Origin: Prochlorococcus sp. AG-402-G10
GTDB lineage: Bacteria; Cyanobacteriota; Cyanobacteriia; PCC-6307; Cyanobiaceae
Direction: 5' to 3'
NCBI GenBank assembly: GCA_003279445.1
Contig: QCHT01000001.1
Coordinates: forward strand, 124,001-188,000
DNA length: 64,000 bases
Part shown: piece by piece, positions 20,045 to 28,913 of the stretch
How the letters are laid out: every line of letters starts with the position of its first letter
Position numbering within the stretch: position 1 is the first letter of the stretch
Program-made: the position numbers and the translations under genes
The notes under the pieces: model-generated
What the model was told of the DNA's origin: nothing
Databases searched by the model: none
Seen by the model: the letters and a program-made list of their open reading frames with translations, nothing else

Positions 20045-21085
20045 TTAAAGAAGTGTGGAATTGGAATCGACCATTAAATGTGCTTTGCAAGCAGCTCCAA
20101 ATAATCCTGATTCTGGATCAACAAAGACCATTATTGGTAATTTTTCAAGATAATCGGAGAAACGCCCTTTGTTTTTGAATGCACAGAGGAATATTTCTGA
20201 ACGGAAATTTGCCAAATGTTTCACTGCTGTGCCTCCCCCAATCCATAAGCCAGCAGAACAAAGATCATGAAGTGCTAAATCACCAGCGGCGGATCCATAT
20301 GCACTAAGCCAAGTTCTTATTACTTGTTTCATTAAATGATCACCTGCTTTTGCAGCATCGCATATTATCTGTGACTCATTGTTTTGTAAGTTTATATTTA
20401 AATTTCTTGAATTGATATATTCGATTAAATTTTTGTGTTCAGAATCTTCTTTTGAGAGTCGCCAGTTGGCTATATTTACAAGACCTTTGCCGCTAATGAC
20501 CCTTTCAATTGATACTCTTTTTAAATTCATATTATTCTTTAACCATTGAGATAGTTCCCATTCACTTTGAGTTCTTGGCGCAAATTCTTGATGTCCACCT
20601 TCACTCGCAAGGGCCTTTATTTCATCTTTGGAAATTATACCCTTAGCCATCCCAAGACCAGTTCCAGCTCCAATTATAGCTACAACGTTATTTTGATTAG
20701 CTTGCTTTCCTTTAGGTGATTGAATTACTTTAAACTGATGTTTCTCAAGGAAAGGAATTGCATAAATAAGGCATGAGAAATCATTTGTAATTGATAGATT
20801 GCTAATTTTTGTACTTCTTACAAGGTTGCTTTGAGTTAATTCCCATTTAAGATTAGTTAATTTTACTTTTCCATTGACAATATTTCCTGCTACTCCAATG
20901 CATGCTCGTTTAGGATAGTCGATGTTAGAAGGTAATTTTATAAAGAAATCATCTAGGATTAAATCAAAACTTTCCCAGTCAGATGATAAGTAACGTACTT
21001 TGTGTAATTGTCGAATTCTCCCATCAAAAGTATAAACACCAAGAAGTGTTTTTGTTCCTCCAATATCAACAGCTAAGAGATTCAT
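20045..21085 (-). CDS. glk: Glucokinase
   Basis: ATP-dependent phosphorylation of glucose to glucose 6-phosphate. The 346-residue protein has the ROK/glucokinase ATP-binding start LLAVDIGGTKTLLGVY, the sugar-binding region ACIGVAGNIVNG, and the second phosphate loop AIIGAGTGLGMAKG, followed by SEGGHQEFAPRTQSEWEL, typical of the bacterial Glk (PF02685) family rather than the ROK repressors. GlgB, GlgA and this enzyme together fit storage and re-use of glycogen glucose. It lies 55 bases after thrS on the same strand and 13 bases before thrB. Confidence 0.93.
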   Translation of the reverse strand: MNLLAVDIGGTKTLLGVYTFDGRIRQLHKVRYLSSDWESFDLILDDFFIKLPSNIDYPKRACIGVAGNIVNGKVKLTNLKWELTQSNLVRSTKISNLSITNDFSCLIYAIPFLEKHQFKVIQSPKGKQANQNNVVAIIGAGTGLGMAKGIISKDEIKALASEGGHQEFAPRTQSEWELSQWLKNNMNLKRVSIERVISGKGLVNIANWRLSKEDSEHKNLIEYINSRNLNINLQNNESQIICDAAKAGDHLMKQVIRTWLSAYGSAAGDLALHDLCSAGLWIGGGTAVKHLANFRSEIFLCAFKNKGRFSDYLEKLPIMVFVDPESGLFGAACKAHLMVDSNSTLL

Positions 21086-21140
21086 TGTTACTTATTTATA
21101 AATAGTTCAATCAAGTAAGTTTTTATAGATTGAAATCATT

Positions 21141-23063
21141 TTATGTAAACCTTTTCATAGCCTTTTGACTAATTGATGCTTTAAGTACTTCTTCAAATTC
21201 ATCTAGTGTCATTATTCCAAGATCCTTACTATTCATTGTCCTTACCGAAACCTTTTTAGATGCTTGTTCTTTGTCTCCAATTATTAATAGATAGGGAATA
21301 CGTTGTAGAGTATGTTCTCTAATCTTAAATCCTATCTTCTCATTTCTTGTATCTGAAATTGACCTAAATCCTTTTGCAATTAATGAACTTGAAAGATTAA
21401 TACAGGCTTCTGAATTCCTATCGGTTATTCCTATTATTACTACTTGAATAGGTGCTAGCCAGGGAGGTAGTTTCCCTTCATACTCTTCAATTAAAATACC
21501 TATAAATCTTTCAAATGAGCCAAGTATTGCTCTATGAAGCATTACAGGTTCCTTCCTTTGGCTTTTATCATCTATATAGCTAGCGCCAAGCCTTCCTGGC
21601 ATTGAGAAATCAACCTGAATAGTTCCACATTGCCAGACTCTTTCTAGGCAGTCTTTTAAGGAAAATTCAATCTTTGGACCATAAAAAGCTCCTTCTCCAG
21701 GAAGGAAATCCCAATCTAAACTCTTTAAGTTCAATGCGTCTTCTAGAGCTTTCTCAGACTTGTCCCATATATCATCACTTCCTACGCGTTTCTCTGGCCT
21801 TGTTGATAATTTTATTATGATTGAATTAAAGCCAAATGATTTGTAAACCTCAAAAATAAGATCAATAAATATTGAAACTTCCTCTTGGATTTGTTCCTCA
21901 GTACAAAATATATGAGCATCATCTTGAACAAAGTTTCTAACTCTCATTAGACCATGTAGTGCACCAGAAGGTTCGTTTCTATGGCATGAACCAAATTCAG
22001 AAAGTCTTATGGGTAAGTCTCTATAGCTTTTTAATCCTTGATTAAAGACTTGTACATGACATGGACAATTCATGGGTTTGATTGCATATTCTCTATTTTC
22101 TGAGGTTGTAGTAAACATGTCTTCCTTAAACTTTTCCCAATGTCCTGATTTCTCCCAAAGAGATCTGTCAACTGCTTGTGGAGTTTTTATCTCTTGATAG
22201 TCATTTACTAAAAGTATTCCTCGAATATATTGTTCAAGAACTTGATAAATTGACCATCCTTTTGGATGCCAGAAAATCATACCTGGTGCTTCTTCTTGGG
22301 TATGAAATAGATCTAGTTTTTTGCCTATTTTCCTGTGATCTCTTTTCTCAGCTTCTTCTAATTTGGTTATATATTTTTTCAGTTCTTTAGTATTATTCCA
22401 AGCTGTTCCATATATTCTCTGCAGCATTTCATTCTCTGAATTCCCTCTCCAATAGGCACCCGAAACTTTCATAAGTGAAAATGCTCTTAGATGCTTTGTA
22501 TTTGGAACATGAGGACCTTTACACATATCAACATACTCTTGGTGCCTATATAATTTTATTGTTTCATTTTCTGGTATCTCATCTATTATCTGTAATTTAT
22601 ACGTCTCTTCTCTTTCTTCAAAGGTTTTTCGTGCAATTTCCTTTGAGACAACTTCAACTCTTACTTCATAATTTTGTTTAATAAGCTCTTTGATTCTAGT
22701 TTCAATTTTACTTAAATCATCAGGCAAAAAACTTTTTTCATAGGCTATATCATAATAGAAACCATTCTCTATTACGGGACCAATTGCCATCTTTGCAGTT
22801 GGATATAATTGTTTAACAGCATGTCCAACTAGATGAGCAAATGAATGGCGAATAATATGAATGCCTTCGTTATCTTTAGCTGTAATGATTTTTATATCTG
22901 CATCAAAATCAATTGGTAGAGCTGTGTCTATTAAATTGCCATTCACTTCACCTGCAATGGCAGCATCTGCCAAGCCTGGACCTATGGAAGCAGCTATCTC
23001 TGCAACTGTTACTTGATTTTTGAAGCATTTCTGACTTCCATCTGGGAGTGTAATTATTGGCAT
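21141..23063 (-). CDS. thrS: Threonine--tRNA ligase
   Basis: Charges tRNA-Thr. The 640-residue protein has the full bacterial order: an N-terminal TGS domain (residues 1-60), the editing domain with HxxxH ([15 protein letters not shown]), the class II catalytic core with [20 protein letters not shown], and a C-terminal anticodon-binding domain beginning [12 protein letters not shown]. Zinc-binding residues of the active site (C in MNCPCH, and H in [10 protein letters not shown]) are present. Start ATG at 23063 shares its last base with the trpS stop, so trpS and thrS are coupled. Confidence 0.98.
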   Translation of the reverse strand: MPIITLPDGSQKCFKNQVTVAEIAASIGPGLADAAIAGEVNGNLIDTALPIDFDADIKIITAKDNEGIHIIRHSFAHLVGHAVKQLYPTAKMAIGPVIENGFYYDIAYEKSFLPDDLSKIETRIKELIKQNYEVRVEVVSKEIARKTFEEREETYKLQIIDEIPENETIKLYRHQEYVDMCKGPHVPNTKHLRAFSLMKVSGAYWRGNSENEMLQRIYGTAWNNTKELKKYITKLEEAEKRDHRKIGKKLDLFHTQEEAPGMIFWHPKGWSIYQVLEQYIRGILLVNDYQEIKTPQAVDRSLWEKSGHWEKFKEDMFTTTSENREYAIKPMNCPCHVQVFNQGLKSYRDLPIRLSEFGSCHRNEPSGALHGLMRVRNFVQDDAHIFCTEEQIQEEVSIFIDLIFEVYKSFGFNSIIIKLSTRPEKRVGSDDIWDKSEKALEDALNLKSLDWDFLPGEGAFYGPKIEFSLKDCLERVWQCGTIQVDFSMPGRLGASYIDDKSQRKEPVMLHRAILGSFERFIGILIEEYEGKLPPWLAPIQVVIIGITDRNSEACINLSSSLIAKGFRSISDTRNEKIGFKIREHTLQRIPYLLIIGDKEQASKKVSVRTMNSKDLGIMTLDEFEEVLKASISQKAMKRFT

Positions 23064-24085
23064 CAGAAATCTGTACTCTCTAGAAACCCAAGAGCTTGTT
23101 TTACTCGTTTTAATGTGTGTCTTGAAAGTTCTTTTGCATTTTCAGTTCCCTCTTTTAATATTTTATTTAACTCTGAGCTGTCTTGAATAAGCGCATTATA
23201 TTTTTGCTGAATGGGCTGAAGAGAAGCAATAAGAGCTTCAGTTAGCTGTGGTTTAAATTTTCCCCAGCCTATATCTGAAAATTCTTTGGCAACTATTTCT
23301 CTTGATTGGTTGCTAATCATTGAGTAAATCTCTAAAAGGTTATCTGCTTCTGGTCTATCTGGATTTCCAAATTCTAGACCAAAGTGTTGATCTGTTTTGG
23401 CTTTTTTGATTTTCTTTTTGATTTTCTCTGGATTGTCTAAGAGCCCAATCCTGCTATTTTCGTTTGGATCACTTTTGCTCATTTTATTTGTACCATCACA
23501 AAGGCTCATGATTTTTGCCCCTTCCTTCATGATTAATGGCCTAGGTACTTTAAGGATTTGATTTTCTTTATCTTTACTAAATCGAGAATTAATTCTTTGT
23601 TGAGCAATATCTCTAGCTAGTTCTAGATGTTGTTTCTGGTCTTCTCCTACGGGGACAAGATCTGCATCGTATAAAAGGATATCTGCTGCCATTAATACTG
23701 GGTAGTCAAGTAGGCCTAGAGATACATTGTCTCCTTGTTTTAGTGCTTTCTCTCTAAATTGGATCATCCTTTCCATCCAATTTAGAGGTGTTACGCAATT
23801 CAATAACCAACAAAGTTCACTATGAGCAGGAACATGACTTTGAACGAATATTGAACTCTTTTTAGGATCCATTCCGCATGCAAGGTATAAAGCAGCTGTT
23901 GATAATGTGTCGGACCTGAGCTTCTCTGGGTCATGGGGAACGGTAATCGCGTGGAGATCCACTACACATACATAGGTGTCATATTCATGTTGTAGCTCTA
24001 CCCAGTTACGTATGGCGCCTAGCCAATTACCTATATGAAGATCGCCTGTGGGTTGTACACCAGATAAGATTCTTTTCTTGTTCAC
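23063..24085 (-). CDS. trpS: Tryptophan--tRNA ligase
   Basis: Charges tRNA-Trp. The 340-residue class I synthetase contains the HIGH-type motif in [11 protein letters not shown] (residues about 14-24) and the KMSKS loop in [10 protein letters not shown] repetitive lysine-rich segment ([10 protein letters not shown]) follows the KMSKS loop. Length is normal for the bacterial form. It is read first in the trpS-thrS pair, with a one-base overlap, and lies 51 bases after the RGG-rich unknown gene. Confidence 0.98.
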   Translation of the reverse strand: MNKKRILSGVQPTGDLHIGNWLGAIRNWVELQHEYDTYVCVVDLHAITVPHDPEKLRSDTLSTAALYLACGMDPKKSSIFVQSHVPAHSELCWLLNCVTPLNWMERMIQFREKALKQGDNVSLGLLDYPVLMAADILLYDADLVPVGEDQKQHLELARDIAQQRINSRFSKDKENQILKVPRPLIMKEGAKIMSLCDGTNKMSKSDPNENSRIGLLDNPEKIKKKIKKAKTDQHFGLEFGNPDRPEADNLLEIYSMISNQSREIVAKEFSDIGWGKFKPQLTEALIASLQPIQQKYNALIQDSSELNKILKEGTENAKELSRHTLKRVKQALGFLESTDF

Positions 24086-24136
24086 TGATTCAGGAAGGTG
24101 AAATGATTTGATTTCTTTTTATTAATTAAAAATCAT

Positions 24137-24655
24137 TCAATTAGATTCGTTTGTTGGATTATCTTGTTTCTCTTCCTTATTAGTTATATTCTCAACGGTA
24201 TTTGCATCATTGGCTTCATCAGTACTTATAACTTCATTATGTTCTTTCTCTATGTTCTCTTCTGGTTGAATATTTTCTGGCTTGGCAGGCCTAGCAAACG
24301 GATCAGGCTTAATATTTGCTTTGTTGATTTTATCTGATCTTTTGTTCCTAGATTCGTGCTTATCTCTATCAGTATTTGAATGAGGATTTTGTGTTTTGTA
24401 TTCAGAGATTAATAAGTCAAGTTTTCCTTCCTCCAGCATTTGACCTAATGTTCGAACAGCGAATCCTAAGACTGCAACAGTTGATCTAAGGTTAAAGGCT
24501 TCTTGAATGGCTCGTGATGCTCTCATTTCATTATCGCTAAGCCGTATACGAAAACCCCCTCCTTCGCGATTGCCGGGACCTCTGCCTCCCCTGGAACCTC
24601 CTCTGACTCCACTGAAGTTCTTGCCTTTTTGTGGATCTCCATAGGATTCACTCAT
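24137..24655 (-). CDS. RGG-rich conserved protein of unknown function
   Basis: About 172 residues. The N-terminus is rich in glycine and arginine (RGG twice, then RGPGNREGGGF, residues about 20-38), like an RNA-binding RGG box. A compact conserved helical core follows (SDNEMRASRAIQEAFNLRST, then VAVLGFAVRTLGQMLEEGKLDLLISEY, about residues 40-90). The last 80 residues are low-complexity, rich in Asn, Glu and Lys. I do not know a function; the layout suggests a nucleic-acid-associated protein. ATG 24655 is chosen; a GTG two codons upstream (24661) is possible. A terminator-like hairpin lies 120 bases upstream at 24775-24807. Confidence 0.8.
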   Translation of the reverse strand: MSESYGDPQKGKNFSGVRGGSRGGRGPGNREGGGFRIRLSDNEMRASRAIQEAFNLRSTVAVLGFAVRTLGQMLEEGKLDLLISEYKTQNPHSNTDRDKHESRNKRSDKINKANIKPDPFARPAKPENIQPEENIEKEHNEVISTDEANDANTVENITNKEEKQDNPTNESN

Positions 24656-24774
24656 GACCACTAAACATACATCAGATTTTAATTTTGGCGCATGATTGGC
24701 ATTATTGAGGAGGTTTATTGGAAGACGTTGATCACATTCACACTTCTTTGTTTTTTATTTTATTCATTTAATTG

Positions 24775-24807
24775 AAAAAAGCGAATTTATCTTTATGTGA
24801 ATTTCGC
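24775..24807 (-). promoter_or_regulatory. Terminator-like hairpin in the leader of the RGG-rich gene
   Basis: On the minus strand, an arm at 24807-24800 (GCGAAATT) can pair with 24787-24781 (AATTCGC) over seven pairs with one bulged A around a 12-base loop, and is followed directly by six Ts (24780-24775). No gene on this strand lies upstream; the neighbour is the divergent DUF697 gene. It could therefore be an attenuator for the downstream RGG-rich gene or stop an antisense transcript. Confidence 0.4.
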
Positions 24808-24898
24808 CCTGAAATCCAAGGCTTCCAATAGATTTAAGGTGATTTGATTTGCTTTAATAATTTAGGTAGGTAATGTAAAAAGAGGACAAACGGAAATT

Positions 24899-26263
24899 AT
24901 GAAGAATCTAATTCCTTCTATCTCAATTCCTAATTTACCGGCGGGTAAGATGGGTGTTGTGCTTGGTTCATTAATTGCAGGTCAGTGGGTTTTCAGTGAT
25001 CTTGTTCATGTTCCATCAGGTGGCATTGCCGTCATGGCTGCTGGAGCAGGTTTATGGTTCTTATCAAAGCCAGCAGTTGGATCGTTTGTTCCTCCTTCAA
25101 CAGTTAAAGGTTGGGTTAAGAGGTGTAAGGATGTCCTTGCTCAGTTTGAGTCCTTAGAAGATCCCAGTGATCATCTTCTAAAAGCTTCCTCTAGAAGTTT
25201 GGAGCTTCAAGAAGTACTCTCTCGGAAGACCCCTCAGTCGCTTGCTCTCATTAGTACAATTGGCGTTGATTTGCCAGAAGTAGGCTTATTTGAAGAATCA
25301 ATAGTTAATTCGCATTCTTTGGACCTTGTATGCTCCTCTACTTTGCCCATTAAAAATAAATCATGGGAATTACCTGAAAAGTTTTTTCAAAAAGATCTCA
25401 TTATTTACTATTTACCCTTGCCCTTGAGAGCAGTCGATTTACTTTGGCTAAAAGCAATTCCAGAAGATTTAGGTTCATGGATTATGGTCTCTTCGAATGA
25501 TTCAGTTGATTGGTCTAATGAGTTGAATGCACTAAATTCTCAACTGCCAGAAAGATGGAAAAATCGAATATTAATAAGTGAGGGATCGCATTCTGTTCAG
25601 CAAATGAAAAATGTTTTATCACCAGTTAGGCGTTGCTTAGAACAATCTAAGAGAAATATTGATCAAACTCGTCAGAGGTTACTTTCTCGACTGCATACTT
25701 CTTGGCAATCTGATTTAGAAGGCCTTAGAAGAGAGAAATTTAAAGCTATTCAAAATCGTTCACAATGGTTAGTTGCAGGAGCTGTTTTCGCGTCCCCTGT
25801 TCCTTCTACTGATTTATTGTCTTTGGCAGTTGTAAATGGTCTTATGATTCAGGAGATGGGAAATATTTGGTCTTGTGATATTAAACCTGACTTGTTAAAC
25901 AAAGTCGCTCGTCAACTAGCGATAGCAGCCCTTGCTCAAGGTGTTGTTGAGTGGAGTGGACAAACTTTGCTTGGAGTTGCGAAGCTTCACGGAGGAACAT
26001 GGCTAGCAGCAGGAGCAATGCAAGCTATTAGTGCAGCTTATTTAACAAGGGTTGTGGGCAGATCCATGGCAGATTGGATGGCGTTAAATAATGGTGTTTC
26101 TGAACCTGACTTGGAATTGCTAAAACTGCAAGCACCAGAATTAATATCTAGAGCAGCAGAAAAAGAAAAGGTTGATTGGGCAAACTTCCTTAAGCAGTCT
26201 AAAAATTGGATGAATGAACAGATTGAACAAAAAACTAACACCCCTAAACCTCAATTAAGTTAA
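24899..26263 (+). CDS. DUF697 membrane protein with degenerate GTPase-like N-domain
   Basis: A 454-residue protein. The C-terminal part (about residues 285-400) is a YcjF-type DUF697 region with several hydrophobic helices: SQWLVAGAVFASPVPSTDLLSLAVVNG, a TDLL-VVNG pattern shared with the GTPase encoded at 55330-56889. The N-terminal region has a GTPase-like arrangement of strands (LALISTIGVDLPEVG, DLIIYYLPLPLRAVDLL, WIMVSSND) but no Walker A lysine or NKxD. It is therefore a probable non-binding relative. Function is unknown. The gene is divergent from the RGG-rich gene, 53 bases before the manganese transporter genes. Confidence 0.8.
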   Translation: MKNLIPSISIPNLPAGKMGVVLGSLIAGQWVFSDLVHVPSGGIAVMAAGAGLWFLSKPAVGSFVPPSTVKGWVKRCKDVLAQFESLEDPSDHLLKASSRSLELQEVLSRKTPQSLALISTIGVDLPEVGLFEESIVNSHSLDLVCSSTLPIKNKSWELPEKFFQKDLIIYYLPLPLRAVDLLWLKAIPEDLGSWIMVSSNDSVDWSNELNALNSQLPERWKNRILISEGSHSVQQMKNVLSPVRRCLEQSKRNIDQTRQRLLSRLHTSWQSDLEGLRREKFKAIQNRSQWLVAGAVFASPVPSTDLLSLAVVNGLMIQEMGNIWSCDIKPDLLNKVARQLAIAALAQGVVEWSGQTLLGVAKLHGGTWLAAGAMQAISAAYLTRVVGRSMADWMALNNGVSEPDLELLKLQAPELISRAAEKEKVDWANFLKQSKNWMNEQIEQKTNTPKPQLS

Positions 26264-26283
26264 AAATAAACTTGGACAAGATT

Positions 26284-26289
26284 TATAAT
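26284..26289 (+). promoter_or_regulatory. Candidate -10 box of the metal ABC transporter operon
   Basis: A perfect TATAAT lies 27 bases upstream of the lipoprotein ATG, in the 53-base gap after the DUF697 gene. No convincing -35 is present at the expected distance, as is common in Prochlorococcus. It implies a leader of about 20 bases. Confidence 0.45.
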
Positions 26290-26316
26290 TTAGATTCTTA
26301 AATTTCTGTTAACTAA

Positions 26317-27255
26317 ATGAGAAGACTTACATTTATTAGATATACATTTTTACTGCTAATTTCTTTAAGCTTAATTTCATGTAAATCATTATTAGAAAAG
26401 AAAACTCGTGAAGATCTTTCTTCTAAACCTATAGTTTTAACTACTTTTACAGTACTGGCAGATATTGCAAGAAATATTTCTGGAGATCGTTTAATTGTGC
26501 AATCTATTACTAAGCCAGGGGCAGAAATACATGGATACAAGCCTACTCCAAGTGACTTAGTAAGAGCTTCATACGCTGATCTCATTCTTGAGAATGGACT
26601 TGGTTTGGAATTATGGGCTAAAAAATTCACATCAGCAGCTGGAGATGTACCAAGATATGTTTTAACAGATGGAATGAAACCTTTGCTTATTGAAGGAGAT
26701 GTTTATAACGGTAAACCAAATCCTCATGCTTGGATGTCACCTAAAAGAGCTCTTTATTACGTCGATAACATAGCAAAAGCTTTTATTTCTATAGATCCCA
26801 TAGGGAAAGAAATATATTTAGACAATGCAAGACGTTATAAAAACGAATTAACTCAATTAGATTCTGAGCTTAAGCAGGCTTTGAGTCAGATACCAAAAAA
26901 TGAACGTATTCTAGTTAGTTGCGAGGGGGCTTTGAGCTATTTGGCGGATGACTATGGATTTATTGAGGCCTACCTCTGGCCAGTAAATGCTGAGAGCCAA
27001 GTTACGCCTCGACGAATGGAAAAACTTATTAGAATTGTTTCTACGAATAATGTCCCTGTTGTTTTTTGTGAATCTACAGTTAGTGAAAAGCCTCAATTGG
27101 AGGTGGCTAGGATAACTAAGAGTACTTTTGGTGGTAAGTTTTTTGTTGACTCTCTTTCAGATAAGGATGGACCTGCTTCAACTTTTTTGGACCTACAAAG
27201 ACACAACGTCAAATTAATTCTTAAGGGCTTTTCTATTTTTGAACAAACAAAATAA
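26317..27255 (+). CDS. mntC: Manganese-type ABC transporter substrate-binding lipoprotein
   Basis: Captures divalent metal in the periplasm for the permease encoded downstream. The 312-residue cluster 9 (TroA/MntC) protein has a lipoprotein signal peptide with lipobox LISC (C22). The four metal ligands can be placed: H72 (EIHGYKP), H137 (NPHAWMSP), E203 (SCEGALSYLADDYG) and D278 (FVDSLSD). Glutamate at the third position is typical of Mn/Fe binders, whereas zinc binders (ZnuA) usually have His there and a His-rich loop, which is absent. Its stop codon overlaps the ATPase start (TAATG). Confidence 0.92.
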   Translation: MRRLTFIRYTFLLLISLSLISCKSLLEKKTREDLSSKPIVLTTFTVLADIARNISGDRLIVQSITKPGAEIHGYKPTPSDLVRASYADLILENGLGLELWAKKFTSAAGDVPRYVLTDGMKPLLIEGDVYNGKPNPHAWMSPKRALYYVDNIAKAFISIDPIGKEIYLDNARRYKNELTQLDSELKQALSQIPKNERILVSCEGALSYLADDYGFIEAYLWPVNAESQVTPRRMEKLIRIVSTNNVPVVFCESTVSEKPQLEVARITKSTFGGKFFVDSLSDKDGPASTFLDLQRHNVKLILKGFSIFEQTK

Positions 27256-28040
27256 TGGACTTATACCGAAATAATGGAGAACCAGATTTTCTGAGAATAG
27301 AAGCGGAAGAGCTTTGTGTAGATTACAACGGAACAGTTGCTTTGTATGACGCAAGCTTAAAGCTCAAGTCTGGTTGTATATGTGGCCTTGTAGGAATGAA
27401 TGGAGCTGGGAAAACAACTTTTTTTAAGGCTTTAATGGGATTCGTTCGTCCTTCAAGGGGCAAGATTCTTATTAACGGCCGATCAGTTCCCGAGTCCCAG
27501 AGAGACCAAGCAGTTGCTTATGTTCCACAGAATGAAGGAATTGATTGCTCCTTTCCTGTAAGTGTTTGGGATGTTGTGATGATGGGACGCTATGGATCAA
27601 TGAATTTCCTGAGGGTTCCTAGAGAATCAGATAAGAGAGCCGTTGTAGATGCTCTGGAAAGAGTTGAATTGCTTGATTTGAGGAAAAGGCCAATTGGAGC
27701 TTTATCTGGTGGGCAAAGAAAGAGGGCATTTCTGGCACGTGCTATTGCTCAGAGAGCCTCCGTCTTATTACTTGATGAACCTTTTTCTGGTGTTGACATT
27801 AGGACTGAAAAACTAATGTCAGAATTGTTCTTACAGTTGCGTCAGGATGGCAGATCAATACTCATCTCAACTCATGATCTTAGCCATGTTCGAGATTTTT
27901 GCGATGTTGTCGTTCTAATTAATAAGACTGTTCTTGCTTATGGAAATACGTCAGAGGTATTTACTTCTGAAAACCTTTCTATGACTTTCGGAGGTATGAC
28001 TCCAGACCCTATCTCTGGGTCAATTTCTTCAGAAGATTAA
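27255..28040 (+). CDS. mntA: Manganese-type ABC transporter ATP-binding protein
   Basis: ATPase that powers the metal importer. The 261-residue protein shows Walker A GMNGAGKTT (residues 47-55), the Q-loop Gln at 92, the signature LSGGQRKR (about 150-157), Walker B LLLDEP (171-176) and the switch histidine in STHDLSH. It overlaps the lipoprotein stop by one base and is followed one base later by the permease gene, so the three genes are one operon. Zinc import cannot be excluded from this subunit alone. Confidence 0.93.
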   Translation: MDLYRNNGEPDFLRIEAEELCVDYNGTVALYDASLKLKSGCICGLVGMNGAGKTTFFKALMGFVRPSRGKILINGRSVPESQRDQAVAYVPQNEGIDCSFPVSVWDVVMMGRYGSMNFLRVPRESDKRAVVDALERVELLDLRKRPIGALSGGQRKRAFLARAIAQRASVLLLDEPFSGVDIRTEKLMSELFLQLRQDGRSILISTHDLSHVRDFCDVVVLINKTVLAYGNTSEVFTSENLSMTFGGMTPDPISGSISSED

Positions 28041-28041
28041 T

Positions 28042-28911
28042 ATGTCAAGTTCGTTTATATCTTTTGACCCATTTTCATTCTTAATAGATCCTTTGTCTCA
28101 TGATTTTATGAGAAGAGCCTTGATGATAAGTTCCTGTGTTGGAGCCGTTTGTGGATTGCTTTCATGTTATATGACACTTAAAGGCTGGGCTTTAATGGGA
28201 GATGCTGTTTCACATGCAGTTATGCCTGGGGTTGTTGTTGCTTATGCCTTAGGACTTCCCTTTTCTTTAGGAGCATTTGTTTTTGGAGTTGGTTCTGTTG
28301 CATTAATTGGTTATGTAAAGCAGAAATCTAGAGTTAAGGAAGATACTGTAATTGGATTAGTCTTTACAGGCTTTTTTGCACTTGGTTTAGTTCTTGTATC
28401 AAAGATTAAAAGTAATATTGATTTGATGCATATACTTTTTGGAAGTCCTTTAGGAATATCAGACTCTGATGTCAAACAGACATTGTTAATTTGTTTAATA
28501 GTAGTAGCAGTATTGATTACTTTTAGAAGAGATTTTATGTTGTATTGCTTTGATCCTACTCACGCAAGATCTATTGGCATAAATACCGGAGTGCTTCATT
28601 ACTTACTGCTTTCCATTTTATCATTAGCCGCTGTGGCCGGCCTCCAGACTGTTGGCATCATATTAGTAGTAGCTATGTTGATTACCCCTGGAGCAACAGC
28701 TTACCTTCTTACTGATAGGTTTGATCGAATGACTATCCTTGCTGTTATTAGCAGTGTTATATCTAGTTTATTAGGAGTCTATATAAGTTACTGGTCAGAT
28801 ATAGAAACAGGAGGATCAATTGTTTTAGTTCAAACCACTTTATTTTTACTTGCTTTTCTTTTTGCACCAAGATATGGAATATTAAAAATTAACAATTCAT
28901 CTAATAACTAA
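28042..28911 (+). CDS. mntB: Manganese-type ABC transporter permease
   Basis: Membrane channel of the importer, 289 residues with about eight or nine hydrophobic segments. The ABC-3 family signature ALMGDAVSHAVMPGVVVAYALG and the motif GLQTVGIILVVAMLITPGATAYLL are present, as in MntB/ZnuB. The gene lies one base after the ATPase gene. Two bases later comes the DUF4336 gene, which probably reads through from the same transcript. Confidence 0.94.
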   Translation: MSSSFISFDPFSFLIDPLSHDFMRRALMISSCVGAVCGLLSCYMTLKGWALMGDAVSHAVMPGVVVAYALGLPFSLGAFVFGVGSVALIGYVKQKSRVKEDTVIGLVFTGFFALGLVLVSKIKSNIDLMHILFGSPLGISDSDVKQTLLICLIVVAVLITFRRDFMLYCFDPTHARSIGINTGVLHYLLLSILSLAAVAGLQTVGIILVVAMLITPGATAYLLTDRFDRMTILAVISSVISSLLGVYISYWSDIETGGSIVLVQTTLFLLAFLFAPRYGILKINNSSNN

Positions 28912-28913
28912 CT

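Noticed and set aside
24692-24775. A 27-codon plus-strand frame (MIGIIEEVYWK...) with a hydrophobic end, resembling a tiny photosystem or cytochrome subunit
   Set aside because: It has no ribosome site and I could match it to none of PetN, PetL, PetG, PsbM, PsbT or PsaM as I recall them.
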